Counted from the first letter of the stretch, positions 26,474 through 41,100 are shown. The stretch: 64,000 nt of DNA from Psoroptes ovis (GCA_002943765.1 PQWQ01000002.1:5084001-5148000); one strand, 5' to 3'. The notes: a model not told the origin generated them from the letters alone. Numbers and translations are program-made.

Positions 26474-29283
26474 GATGAAAAAATTCAAAATAAATATGTA
26501 AAAAATGATTTTTAAAAATGATGTTAATCCTCGATTTTACAAAAAATACAAAACAAAAACAAAATACGATCATTGATCATATGAAATATGAATAAATGTT
26601 TGTTTATTTATTTGTACTGAAAAAATGAAAAATAACGAAATGATTGATTAATTGTATAATTTTGGGGATTCTATCTACAATCATCGATGAATTAATGAAA
26701 AAATATATTCATCAAATGACATTTATTCAATTTTTACGTTCATATGTTAATCCAAAAATGTATATCATCATCAGATTATGCATATATGTTCTACATTTGT
26801 TTACATCTTTGTCGTTTGATCATTCATCTATCATCAAATTGTGAATAAATGATGAACATGATCCAGAAATGTCTCCATTTATCTCTCTCCATTTTATCCA
26901 ATATGTACACCATATATGATCCAATGTAAGTAATGTTTATCTATTCGTTTAATTCATATTATTAATCATCAAATGTAAAATGAAAAAATCCTTGATAATC
27001 AATCTTAATTTTCCTTCATTTCAATCCATGAATTATCATTATTATTACTATTGATTTTCATTCGATATTAAACAATCCTCAAATCGGATCAAAATAGAGA
27101 TCAATTAAACCAAAAATTAACTGTTGGTTTTATGAGGTTTAGGTTTAGGCTTGATACAATCAAATATTTTTATATTTGGATTATCTATTTCATCAATTTT
27201 TTTGATGACATTCCACACATGTGAACACACATACGCACATCTCTAGTGCAAATTATAAGAGGTATAAGTACCTTTTGCTATTAGATCTATTATCATAATT
27301 ATTAATGAACACACACATGTTTATGATGCCTAAATAATGATAATATTGATGGATATTAATGATAATAATAATGAATTGAATCAAAGCAAAAAACTATGAC
27401 ATATTTAATTTTATTTTATTTGAACGAAAAATTTATCAATATTATCATTATTATTATATTTCCTTCATATCTTCAAACATCATTATCATCATCGATCGAT
27501 AATGATAATGTATTATATTTGATGAAAACAAAAAATATATTAAAAGACCTCCATTTTTTCGATTGATTTGTTGTTGTTGTAACTATCATCATTGTGAGAT
27601 TACATTGAGGTTGATGTAAATGTATTTTTTTGTTTTGTTTTTGTTTTTCAATTTCAAATTTTTCGTAACAATAAACTTTGGCCAATTTAAATGTTGAATT
27701 GAACATGATGTTGTTGATCTTCGAATCAATCAATATATGTTGATGATAGTTAATGTCGCACATCATATTTAGGAAGTTGTATGGCGTTCAATTTCACATC
27801 ATTTTATTTATTTTAAAATGATTTCATTGTTTTTTCATTTATTTGTAATTTTGAATCAAAAATTAATACATACAAAGCGCTTATTGAACAGGAAAAACAA
27901 TAGCGATGATGCTGATGATGATGATGATGATGATCGATTCAATGAAAACGACTTGTTTTTTCATAATAAAAAAAAATTATCAAAACAAAGGTTACATAAA
28001 TTGTATATCAATCTATATGTAAATATTTGCATCTGGTATTTAAACAAAAATTTATTACCATCATCATCATTATGATGATCATTTACATCAATTAATTTAA
28101 ACAATAAAATTAATGATGATAAATAGTTCATATTTCTGGTTTTCTGGTATTGTCGTGATCTATGATATTATTATGATCGCCATGAACAACACATGAGGAC
28201 ATTGTTATAGTTTGGCTTTAAAACATATCATATAACATCGAAAATTACAACACCAATCAGCCAACCATCATAGATATACAGGCAAATATACCAAGACAAA
28301 AAAAATGAAAATATCAAATGAGATTATATGCGAGTGAAAACGAAAATGGGTTATACTACATTCCAATATCCAATACGATTCATTTATATTTTGATAAGAA
28401 ATTATGAATGATGATTGATTGATAGATTGATATTTTGTCTTGTATTCGATCGATTAATGATGATGATGATGATGACACTTATTTTTCAAATTTTAATTTT
28501 CCAAGGCAAAATAGACGCGACAACAATCATATATCACCCATATATCAATCACATTGGTTTCATCATCATCATCATTGAACGTCGACGACCGAATCAATGT
28601 TGTGTTATGTATGTGTTAATGTGTTTGTGTTTGTGTTAGTGTTAGTTTGTCTATGATGATGATTGGAAATAATAATGACAATTATTTAAATTATTAACAA
28701 ACGAACGGCGACAAAGCTTGCTCAAAGCTATATTTCTGGGTTAATTACACATGCATAATACCATACACATATATAGACACGTTTATTTTGCTTTGCCTTT
28801 ATATGATTTGTTAGATTTATTCATGTTGATTTGAGATAAAAATTGATGTTTATCATTATTTGATTGATTAATTGAAATTTTAAGATAAAATTTTTTTCAT
28901 TCTCAATTTGATGACTGATAAGAAATTGAAAATTAGTTTTATCATCATTAAAATTAAATATGTTTAGCTGTTAATTGTTTTATGATCATAGCAATTAGAA
29001 GAATTATTATAGTCTTTATCAAAGATTTAATTAGACATTTACTGGTATTTGATTTATGACGATTTCTCGATTAAACTGATACGAAATAAACTGATAAACA
29101 AACAAACAAAATGCACATAATAATGTTTGACATTGCTCGACATGAATCGATCACAAATATTCTCTGTTGAAAATGTCATATTTTTTTCGAAATAAACTAA
29201 AATTTACTGCCAAAAAATGAATTTAAATCAAAGAAAAACTTCGACATAAATCTTTGTATCATATATTTTTGAATGAAAATATA

Positions 29284-29363
29284 TTAGGTTGTCCGAAAAG
29301 TTCATTCGGCTTAATCAATAGTGTTGCTGATGAAAATCAGCCAGAACTTTTCGGACAACCTAG
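29284..29363. mobile_element. ~80 bp mariner-type mini-MITE (hairpin), GTCCGAAAAG variant
   Basis: Inner arms of 18 bases, AGGTTGTCCGAAAAGTTC and its exact complement, enclose a 40-base centre. The flanks read TA on both sides if the right end CCTAG is taken as a mutated CCTAA. The TTAGGTTGTCC start matches the ends of mariner transposons that produce TA duplications. The element is non-coding and could fold into a long hairpin. Confidence 0.85.
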
Positions 29364-32300
29364 TATAAATTTGCAAATGAAAATTTCAAATATTTGTTGC
29401 ATGTGTGTGCCATATTTGATCCATTACGATCATTTAATTTTGTCGCAAAAATGTTGAAAATTTCTCCACATTTTCCACTATTATTTCTCGCTTATGTTAA
29501 TTGTTTTTGACAACTGAGCAAAAGAGAGCAATGAAATTTATGAAAATTCAAAATTCATTCAAATATTCATCATCATTCATCAATTGTGAAAAATAAAAAT
29601 AAATTTAAATCTAAAACGGAGAAATTACTGTTATTGGTAATTTTCTTCTGATGAAATATGCTTATGATAATGATTATGTGAATGTATTTATTTTATTTTT
29701 ATTTCATTTTATTCATTTATTTATATGGATTAGATTAATGTTTACTTCAATAATAATTTATTCCTTATAAACTGGATTTTTTATACATTTTTTCTGCTAT
29801 TCAAATGATAAAAACAAGATAAAATATTCAAATAAATAAAAATTCAAAGGCCAAGACCTTTGAACTTGTTGTGGGTTAAATATATTTCGAAATTTTTTTC
29901 ATCTATCCTCTGATATGATGCCGCCGCCCGAAACGGTCATTATCATCATCATCGCCGTCATTTATTTTGTTAAAAATATGAATGAAAGATTTGAATTTCT
30001 TTTTTTTTCGTTCTTGAATCAGAATAAATCAATCAATATTTTTGAATGAACTGTGAATGGTGAATGATCGTATTTGATATCTGAAGAAATGTCCATACAA
30101 TTGAAATAATTGTCCAAAATTTTATGATAATTCATTCATTTTTTTCAAAGAAAAAATGATTGGGCGTCATATTAGTGACATTAGTCCATATTTCTATGAA
30201 TTATAAACAATAGAAATTAATTATAGTCTCTTTGAAAATTGTCAAATGTTTGAATTTCATTTATTTTTTCATTTATTTCTCCATTTCATGAATCTAATAT
30301 TTCAATAATTTGCTATTAATTTTGATAATTTTCAAATTTTTGAAATTTATTCAAATTGACATGAAGAGAATTTCTTGAATTTTCTGATTTTATTTGTTTA
30401 ATTTATTTGATTTTTTTTCGGTTTAAATCCTTGAATCTTTGATGAATTTAATGAATGAATCGTTGAATGAATGAATGAAAAAATACATTTTTTCACATTT
30501 GTCAGCCATTTTTTCTCATTTTGACAACAATAATAATATAAGACATACTACAAACATTATTATGATGATAATCGGATCCGATTTGTACATTTTTTTTTGT
30601 TTAAAAATCTGAACAATAATACATTTTGAAAAAAAACCTTGATCCATTAAATCCTGTGTTTTGTTTTGTTTTTTGTTCGAATGAATTTCAAATTTTTCAT
30701 TGTCTATCAATTGTAATTCGAGTTATTCAAGTAAATAAATGGATAAGGCTAAAAATCATTAAGAATCATAACGCGAAAATGATATTCACCAGTTGCATTT
30801 CATGATTCAACAATTAAATTATTTATGTCTTCGCAATTCATCATAAAACACTTTTATTTTAATGAATGAATTGTAAAATGAATCATTCTTGATTCCTTTA
30901 TTTTTTGATTGTACATACGACGAAAATATGACTATTCAGCAGAATATGATCGTAGAATTTACTTACTAAACAATTAACATGATAATAATCCAATTACAAA
31001 CACATATTAATATTAATATTTAAACCCTCTAAAATTAAAACAAAATCCTATTTTCAGAATATTTGTGTTTTATAATATCATTCAATTTTAATGTGTTATA
31101 AATATTTTAATAAATTTAATCCAGAATTAGCATTGTGAAACGCTTTTTTCCTTACAATACAAATGTCGGCATTTGATTTGATTCAATTTTTTGTGTTTTT
31201 TATGCATTTAATTCATTTGTAAAAATGAAAAAAATGATGACAAAACACAAATCGACCATGTAAAATGAATGAATTTAATGCATTAATTGAATTATGCATT
31301 CATTCATTCAATGCATGTGTTTGTGAGCGTATATTTGTAATCAGTCAATCAACCGAATAATGATGATGATGATGATATTCAAACAGCAGTAAAATTAAGA
31401 ATTGAATTAAATTGAAATGAATAAATAAATAAACACAATGAATGAATTTATTTTAATGAATGAATGAAACACTTTCCATAATAGAAAAGTCGTATTCATT
31501 TATCCATTTGTTTATTTATTCATTTTAATAATCTAAAACTCTGAATAAACACTGAAATCATGTATTATCATTGAATTATCTATGTACATTTTTTCGCATT
31601 GATCTTCTTGTTAATATTCAAATCCGAGTAATGTTAATTCCGGTTTTTTTAATATTTCGTTTATTCAATTTCAAAACAAATATAAATAAAGACATAAGGA
31701 TTTTTTTTTTTGAAAAATTTTGATCTAAAATATTGAATATTTATTATAATTATCCATCTCTTACAAAGCATCATTCAATCCTCATAATCGTTAATCATTT
31801 ACTTGAATATATCTAAATTCAAATATATCCAAATATATAAATAATTTATGAAAGAAAAAACAAAAAATAAAATAAAACATTCAAATATGGTTCAAAAGTC
31901 AAAAAAAAAAAAAAATTGAAATTTCATTGAAAATTCAAATTTTTCGTTGAATGATATCGTACAGATAGATAAACAAACAAACAAATGAATGAATAAATAA
32001 ACAAATAAATGAATAAATATGTGACAAATGCACATTTTAAAAATGAATAATATGCGTACATTAACACTCACACATCTTCTCTCTTATTCTTTGATATCTT
32101 ACAACTTTTAAAAAATATAAATCAAGTTAATACATTATTATTATTAATATATTTCCATAATGGCGCCAACATATATTTTCATTTTTCATATGAAAAAAAA
32201 ATCGGAAAAAATAATCGTTAAAGATAATGAAATCTGATTTATGTTGAAGTCGTTATCCATATGTTTTTTTTTCGTAGATGATGATGAATTGATCTTATTT

Positions 32301-32915
32301 ATTCATTTTTGACTGATCTAAGAAATGATCATCATTATAACATTATCATCATCCGTACACCCGGTGCATTTATGCAAATCTGTAAAATTAAATATTTATG
32401 TGCAAACATTATAAATTGAATATCATTTTTCAAAAATAAAAATTTGAAACAAAAATTCTCGAAAAAAATAAACCAAACGGTGAAAAATCTTTAGAAATAT
32501 TGAAGAAATCAATGATAAAAATAATAGTTCGGTGCGAAATATATTCATATTTTCGGTGTGAAATTGCATGTTAATAAAATTTCATCGTTTTTAAAATTAT
32601 TCAAAATTTTAAACTTTGTAATAATTATATATGATAGTATAGTTGGCCAATGATTTAATTATCATCACAAATATATCACACATTTATACGCTCATATTTA
32701 TGTTGTCATTTGAAAAATTTGAAATAAAATATGAAAAAATGAAAATTTAAAATTTTAAAAATGTTTGAAAAAGTTTAAAATATTATCAATATTGATATTA
32801 TATACAGTTTATTTGTTTGTAATATTTTTATTTATGATTTCTTTCATTGCACAAAATAATACAACGAACCATTAAATATGATAATAATAATAATAATAAT
32901 TCAATATTTATATTA

Positions 32916-34190
32916 CCTTGTCCGGCGTAAAGTTAGGGTGACATCTATCTAAATAATTCAGCAATCGCTTGATGTTTCGGGGCCAAATTTTCACCACTAG
33001 TACTGGGACTAATGCTTCATCGAAAAAAAAAAGAATTTTCGAATTTCCCTCAGAGATGACCCTAGAGTGGCCCATTTTAAAAAGGTCCAATAAAAACAGC
33101 ATGATTTTGACAAAATCATCATAATTCCAGGATTCACAGCTTCCAGAATCCAAAAACAATTGTGGGAAATTTTGATGGGCCTAGGATATTCTCAGAAAAC
33201 AGAAGAAAAATCGATGATATCAATCATCAGTAGGAGAAAAAGCTCAAAAATGATCGAAGACTAGTCGTTTGTTTAAGGGTTGAAAAAGACCCGAGAATCC
33301 GAGGAATCAAAAAAATGTTTCAAGAATGTAAGAGCCTGGAATGTTGGTGATCTGTTCCTCAAATTTGAAGTTCCTATGAGCCTTGTGTGGAACATAACAC
33401 CCCTAAAATCAAAGCAAGTCAGATTTCGAAAAATTCGAATCCAACAATGGGACCCAAGACCAAATCACCTTGAAAAAAGATTGATGTCACAAGAGTTCAC
33501 TTTGCTCAACACGTCTCTCAAAGTGATAGTGACACATTTCTCCCACTGAAAAATTCTGGGCCCCACTACAGCATACTCTTGTTGAAGGAAGTGGAAATTT
33601 TACCCAGTTAAATAAGAGCTAGGACCAAAATTTTTACAACAGGGATCGGGTGAGAGAATAGCATTCTCATCATGACCATGGATATCCATGTCATCGTCTT
33701 TCGGCATCTCTGGCACGAAAATTAAGCAATAACAACCAAGGCCCATAGGACGTTAATCGGGACCCATGGCCCGTTCAAGAATGGTTGAAAAAGACTGCAA
33801 GGATATGATATTCTTCTTGATAATGTTTGGTTCCATGAAAATTAAGTTGTCACGTGATTATCCCTGAAAAACTATTTTGACATTTAAAGTCGGGTCAATA
33901 TGACCCAGGTCATAATTTTTGTGACCAAAACTGTCTTGTCTCGTGAAAATATGGATTTCAAGCATTCGATTACAAAATTTAAATATTTCCAAAAATACTG
34001 CTAATTTGGTCATTTTGAACAGTTTGCAAAAGGGCCATTTTGACAAGGTCCCTATGGTACTTGGGCCTTGAAAATCATTTATAAGGTTTGAAGAAAACTA
34101 AATTTTATTATGTTAAAGTTTCGCTAAGAAATCTTCAATAGTTTTTGAAAAAATTGAATTTGAACACTCCTAACTTTACTCCGGACAAGG
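32916..34190. mobile_element. 1,275 bp TA-flanked DNA transposon, copy 2 (inverted)
   Basis: This copy has the same length and the same 22-base terminal repeats as copy 1 but the opposite orientation. The portions I compared are identical apart from one substitution (T at 16986 in copy 1 corresponds to C in copy 2). It is flanked by TA on both sides. It lies in intergenic DNA and also carries TCACGTGA (33850-33857). Confidence 0.9.
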
Positions 34191-35290
34191 TAATACATTT
34201 ATGTCTATTATTGAATTAAACTAAACATTTTTTTTTTCATCAATATTTATATATAAAATAAGTTCATAATTATTGCATACATACATATCAAATGAATGAT
34301 ACACAAACGACAACAAACCGCAACAAAAAAAAAAAAAAAAACAACAACGAAAAAAATAAAATAAAATAAAATTGTATTTAACTTGTGTCAATGACCTGTT
34401 TCCATAAGAAGATATTTATTAGAAAAAAAATGATTTATAATAAATAAATAACAAAATATAACAAAATGATAAAAGGTAAATTGATCTAAATCAATGATTT
34501 AGCAGCAGCAGCAGTAACAGCAGATTAATGTATTATTAATATTAATATTATTATTATTAAATTTCTTAACAGATATCAAATGTAAATTTGATACTTTTTT
34601 GATCATGTTTTTGTTTTGTCATCATTCATTCAATCATTCACCGAAATGATGATGATGAATCTTCCTTATTTGATTTTGAATGAAATTTTTTTCATTTTAT
34701 TAAAAAATAAAACGAAATATTTATCTTTTTTTTTTGGTGCATGAAAATGAATTCATTATTATCATTATCATCGTTATTATCATTATTATTATCATCATGA
34801 AATGAAAATATAAATGTAACCAGAAATGAAATTTTAAACTTTTGTCGTTTTATTTTTTCAATTTTTGTTTTCAAATTTTTTTAAATTTTCAAATTTTCAT
34901 TTTTTTTTTTTCAAAAGAACATTTGGATTTTCCTTATAAAATCAGTTTATATTATTTTCAAATTAAATTTTATTTAATTTTTTGTTTTGTTTTGTTTAAT
35001 GACGATAAAACCTAATCGATGATTGATACGAATTATATGATTACAATCATTACGATGATTTGTAAGGACATTGACGATCATCGAACCTCGATCTGTATAT
35101 GTCGTACAAAGATGGATGACATTTTTTTCAATATTTATTTTCATTTTGTAAATAATATAAATATGTACATCTTAAACAACCAATAACAATCAAATAGTAG
35201 TAATGACAACAAGTTGATAAATAAATATCATTCATTCATCCATTCATTCAATCATACATTTTTACAAACAAAAGCATCCTTCATCATCGG

Positions 35291-35309
35291 TCTCTCTCTC
35301 TCTCTCTCG
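35291..35309. repeat. (TC)n microsatellite
   Basis: About nine TC units lie immediately left of the second mariner-type mini-element. Confidence 0.8.
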
Positions 35310-35322
35310 CTATGCACATCTA

Positions 35323-35403
35323 TTAGGCTGTCCCATTAGTTCTTGTCGTTTTTCGAATGAAAAAGAAATTTAAAAAACGGCAAGAACTTATGGGACAACC
35401 TAA
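35323..35403. mobile_element. ~80 bp mariner-type mini-MITE (hairpin), GTCCCATAAG variant
   Basis: The element runs from TTAGGCTGTCCCATTAGTTC to the complementary GAACTTATGGGACAACCTAA and is flanked by TA at 35321-35322 and 35404-35405. The arms, about 30 bases each with a few mismatches, leave a centre of only about 20 bases. It is non-coding. Its ends differ from those of the element at 29284, so it derives from a different mariner subfamily. Confidence 0.88.
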
Positions 35404-38136
35404 TATTTTTCGATTAAATACATGTGAAAAAAAATGATGAATAAATATAAACAATATCATAAATATCATGTAAAAGTAGGTGGTAACCATGTAATGATGA
35501 TGATGATGATGATGCACACTTTCCTGGTGTTTTATTATTATTATTATTATAGACAAACACAATCAAAAATTATTGTTGAATGAAAATGCATGAAAGAAAG
35601 CATAGAAAGATGCTTATATTCATGCATGCATACATATCTCTACTCGATTCATATTTCTATTTGAAAAATTTTTATTTTCAAATTTTTCGAAATTTTCAAA
35701 TTGAAAACTTTTCGAAAATAATTTTCCTTAAGTGAAGGGTGTTCAAAAAATCAATTGAAGGATGGTACTCCTTCTCTCTCTTCAAGATCATGTATTCATG
35801 CTCAATTGATGTATTTATATTCATAATCAATAAAATGATTCATTGATTCACTGATATTACGATGGGTATTATGTCAAAAATCAATTTGATAATTGTGATT
35901 GTAACGAGAGAAGAAAATACTATGAATACACCAATACAAATTTTCTCAATCATCATCATCATTTTTCGACTTATTATTGTTATTATTACCATTTCGGGTT
36001 GGCAAATCTCGTAGGCATCTAGATTTTTCGCCTAATAATAGCAGTAATCAATGATGTATGAATATCAATCTGTTTTTTAAATTGAATGTGTTTTTAGATA
36101 TATTTTTTTGCCTGCATAATGTATATTCTTCAAAGAAAAATAGCGAACAAATAAATATTAAATATGTTCTATCGATTTATTAATATTTGATGTGTGTATG
36201 CGATGAAATAATAAGATGAAATGATGATGATGATGATGATAATATAAGGCTTAATATTAATAGAATGACAATAATAATATTTATAACCAAAGAATGAATG
36301 AGAAAAAAATTGATACTTTTTAGTATTTGAAAATAATAAACGATCATCAGTAGTATCGTCAGCAGTATCATCGGTATCATCTAACATATAATATACTTCT
36401 AGCATTTAAATGTAGTTTAATATTAATGTATTAATATCAATGATGATGATGATGATACATTGATACATTCTAAATGATAATATTTTTATTTTATTTTATA
36501 TTTTTACATTTTCATTTTTTTCTATGTGACAGTTGAAAATATAAATTTTTATTTAATATTTTTTTTTTGACTGAAAAAGTCAGATAGAGAGAAACAGAAA
36601 CAGATTTAATGTCGTCCAAATGGTTTTACATTTTGTTTTTGTTGTTTTTCGGTTCATAATATTATGACAAGCAAACCACACACACACACACACACCACAA
36701 CAAACATATCACAATCATCGTCTTAATAATCATCAACGATCAATGATCATCATCAACGTGATATGTGATTGTGAAAATGAAATCAAATTTGTGATAATGC
36801 TACGATATTATATAATTGTGTTCATATTAAAATCATTGATTCAATGATTATTCTTTGAATTTCTGGTAAGTTTTGTATGAATTTCAAGTTTTATTTCAAA
36901 TCAAATTCTACAAATATGAAATTCTTAAACAAATTTTACGGAATCACTCATGATCACTTGTTGAATTCTTTGATGGTTATCACTTGTGAAGTGTTATAAA
37001 CACATGTATTTCTTTGCGTGTGATGTTTGTCTGTGTGTTATGGTATAATTTTTCATAAAAAAATAATAATAATTGCAATTGAAAATAAATTCAAATCTGT
37101 CTGACAGAGGTGATCACATTTCATAAAAGCATATTCAGTCATTTTCAAGTCTCATTTATCATCAAAAAAATGAAAAAAATTAAAGTTTGAATTTTGTATA
37201 TGTTTGATAAGACAAATTTATTTTGAACATTTATAATCATTTGCAATGCAACAATACTCATATATTCACATACAAAATATGAAAAAATTGAAAAAATAAA
37301 TTATCAAAAATAATCACCTTCAATAATCAATTTAAATTTATACAAAAATTCATTTCTATGCTAAAGTCTGTGCTATCCATATAAACACCACAGAGACAAA
37401 CACTTACATTTCATACAGAAGCATGAAGATTGTCTTTATTTTCAATTTTGTGATTTGATAATCTTTTTTTTTTCGATGTTTGATTTGTGCTTTAGAAGCA
37501 AACATAGAAATGAAATGAAATGTTAAAAAAAGCGCGCTCATTTCTCCATAATCTTTGTACAAATAAATGAAATATTAATCATTATTTTGAATTTTAAAAT
37601 TGTTTTTTTTATTCATTTCTCATTTAGATATATTCATATGTGTGTATTACACACATTCATCACCACCAATGATGAAAATTGAAATTTTCAACTTTAAATA
37701 AATAAATAAGAAATAAATAAATAAATAGAAACGTCAATATGCATTTATATCAATATATGAAGTTTTAAATGATGTTTTTTTTCTTTTTTAATTTGTTCTA
37801 TGAACAAAAATTGAACGGTATGATCATCATCATTATCATTACCATTCTTGTTGTAGAATGATAATGATTATCACTGAAGGTAGTATATATATGTGTGTGT
37901 GTGTGTGTACATGTGTTTTGTGTTTATTATTATTTGTGCATTTGTCAGTGCAATATGTCTGATTATATTGTTGTTCGATGATGATGATGATGATGACATC
38001 ACAATCAACAAAAATAGAATGAAAAAAGAACGTTTTTAACATTTTATTCAAATCAAAAAATTTATTCCGTTTGAATATTTAATTTTTGATTGATTGATTG
38101 ATTTATTGATTTCGAAAAAAAAAAAATTATTTGATT

Positions 38137-41100
38137 ATGGGAAAATTGAAACGAAAACAACTCCATCAACAAGTTACGAATCATCATCATCATAGTTATC
38201 ATCATCATACTAATAATAATAGTAATAATAATCATCGAATCACTTACTATAATCATAATTGTACTAATAATATTAATAATAATAATAATAATAATAGTAA
38301 AAGTCATCTTCATTCATCACCGTCGACATTATCATCACCATCTTGTTCACCATCATCATCGTCGTTATCGCCGACAAGTCCTAGTTTATCATCGATATCA
38401 TCACAAATATCTCCATCATCTCGCGCATCTTCACCATCATCAAATTCACCTTGGAAATCGCCACTTTCATTATATGCAATTTCAGATGAAGATTCTGGCA
38501 TGACTAAAAGCACTACAAGAGCTACAACAGCTTCAGCATCTTCTACATCCTCATCTCCTTCATCTTCATCTGATAATTCAAATCAATTAAACTTGATCAC
38601 TAAAAACAATCAACTTCAAGCAAATAATAATCCTGTCACTAAAGTGGCTAGATTCAATTTGAACAGAGAATCTAATCGAACTAATATTCCCTCTGGTGTC
38701 AATTCAAACGTTTTTGCCATGACAAATGGTAATACAAGAAATATTGCAAACACTGCAACTACCACAAGATTGTCGTCACTAGTAACTAATAATAATAATA
38801 ATCATCTGCAACATCTCAATTCACAGCATTCTAATCAACAACAACAGCACCATAACCACCTGTTGCATCAACAAAATCATCAAACAAATAAAGCTCAACC
38901 ATTTTCTAAACGAACTTTAAATGTTTTACCGCCACCGCCCACAAATTTTGGAACTTCATTTTCATTGAATCATCATTCATCACACAATAATAATGTGTCT
39001 TCAAATTCAACACTATTATCTAATTGTGAAACATCCATTCCTATAGTTTCAACAAATAGCAATGGATTTGTTTCAAATAGTATTGTAGAATTGAATCGAA
39101 ATTCATTAATTCCTATGAGACAAAATTGTGCAATAAATCAACAAAATAGCATACATAATCATTTGAATAATTCTAACATGATGATAATGTCATCAACATC
39201 ATCATCCACACCATCATCTGCTTCGGCATCGATTCGTAATAGTCAAAAAACTAATTTATCATCAGCATTAGGCACTAATACACATCATTATAACCAGAAT
39301 AGTACGATCAATAATCGTTCAGCACCATGCGCTTATCCATCACGTTCAAAAAATAATAAATATGAATTGAAAATTTTATCACAACCAGAAGAACAACATA
39401 GGTATGTTATTGTTTAATATATTTTGTAATTCTTTTCAGATAATTGAAAATCTTTTCCATGTTTATAGAGCACGCTATCTCACTGAAGGTAATTTGTAAA
39501 TCATCTTTTGTGTGAAAGCTCATTGATTTAATATCCTTTTTTTTTTTTGCTGTTGTTGCAGGAAGCCGAGGTGCAATCAAAGATAAATCTGGCCATGGTT
39601 ATCCTATAGTGAAACTATGCGGCTATACACGACAACCAATCAAAATACAATGTTTTATCGGTCATGATAAACACATTGGTGTTCCACATTTATTCTATCA
39701 AGCATCGAAAATTGCTGGTAAAAATTCAACAAATTGTATCATAAAAAAAATCGATGGAACCAGCATAATAACAATGGAAGCTTCACCTGCCAACAATATG
39801 GAAGTGAATGTTGATTGTATTGGCATATTGAAGGTATTTTAATTTTATCTTTTTAATGACTTGAAACATAATAAAAATTGTCATTTAAATTTAATTGTAT
39901 TCAACCGAAATTGTATAGGAAAGAAATGTCGATGTTGAGCAGAAATTGAATAAATTTCAAAAATCAAGCAATAATAATAGTAATAATGTAAACACATCGA
40001 CAAACGATAGTGATACTGTTGCCAACATTAAACGATCAACACGTTGTCGTTTGGTGTTTCGTTGTGAAATACCTGAAACAATGGAAATATTGCAAACAGT
40101 TAGCACACCGATTTTATGGTAATTTAATTCATTTAAATGATTTTCAGACCATCCGTACTAATTCATACTTTTAATTATGTTTTTTTCAAATGAACTCAGT
40201 ACACAACCGTTGGGTACACCAGAAATAAACAAAAAATCTTTATCATATTCAAATATTGAAGGTGGTGAAGAATTGTTTATAATTGGTAAAAATTTTCTCA
40301 AAGATGCTAAAGTAATATTTCGTAATGATAAATGGATTAAAATTGTCGAACCAAATCGTGAATATCTTAAATCGGTAAATAGTTTTTATTGTTTTGAAAA
40401 ATTCAAAATTTTTGATTTTTGTACGATCGTAAAAAAATTTTCCATTAAAACCTTTGACCTTTTTCTTTGGTTTTCACATTAATATGTTTGACATATTTGT
40501 TTGTTTCTCTTCCTGTCAATATTATTATTTGTATAGTTTTTATTTTTGATTGTAATTTGTTGATATTTTATATTTTTCGTTTTTTTCTTTTTTACTTCCA
40601 CAATCTACCAAAATAAAAAAAATAGACCCATTTAATTTGTAAAATTCCTCCATATGATTTATCATCATTGAAATTATCACAATCAATGCAGACACGATCA
40701 TCATCAACATCTTCATCCTCTTCATCGTTGACAACAACAACAACAGCAGCAGCAGATACCAAATTAATTGAAGTGCTATTAATGGTTAAAAGTGGTGGAA
40801 AATGTTCGGATTCACAAAAATTTTATTATCGAATACCAGATAATGTTAATAATAATAATAATAACAATAATAAATTCAATAATAATTCACAACAACAAAC
40901 ATCCAATAATATCAGTAAGTAATCTTATCAATCAAATTAATTTTTTTGGAAAATTTTTGCTGTTGACCTGACCTCAATGAACTTTGGATGTAGCCTTGAA
41001 TTTTTTTTTCATTTTATTGATTGTTTATTTTAATGAATAAATAAATCGATTTCTGTATTTTTCCATTGAAAAATAAATAGATATACGCCATCGAAGAACA

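Larger units (their letters stand above)
24530..38136. other. Long gene-poor region with transposable elements
   Basis: Over 13 kb contains no coding exon that I can support. Contents seen are a 24-base T tract (26450-26473), two ~80 bp mariner-type hairpin elements (29284-29363, 35323-35403), copy 2 of the 1,275 bp transposon (32916-34190), a TC microsatellite (35291-35309) and many GAT/ATC runs. A small CG-richer patch lies near 29925-29960. The 5' untranslated part and promoter of the NFAT5-like gene probably lie at its right end. Confidence 0.55.

Noticed and set aside
27130..27150. Telomere-like TTTAGG words
   Set aside because: Only two units occur, too few to indicate a telomeric tract.
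35323..35562. 79-residue minus-strand frame over the second mariner hairpin
   Set aside because: It is made of the inverted repeats and a GAT microsatellite and is not a gene.
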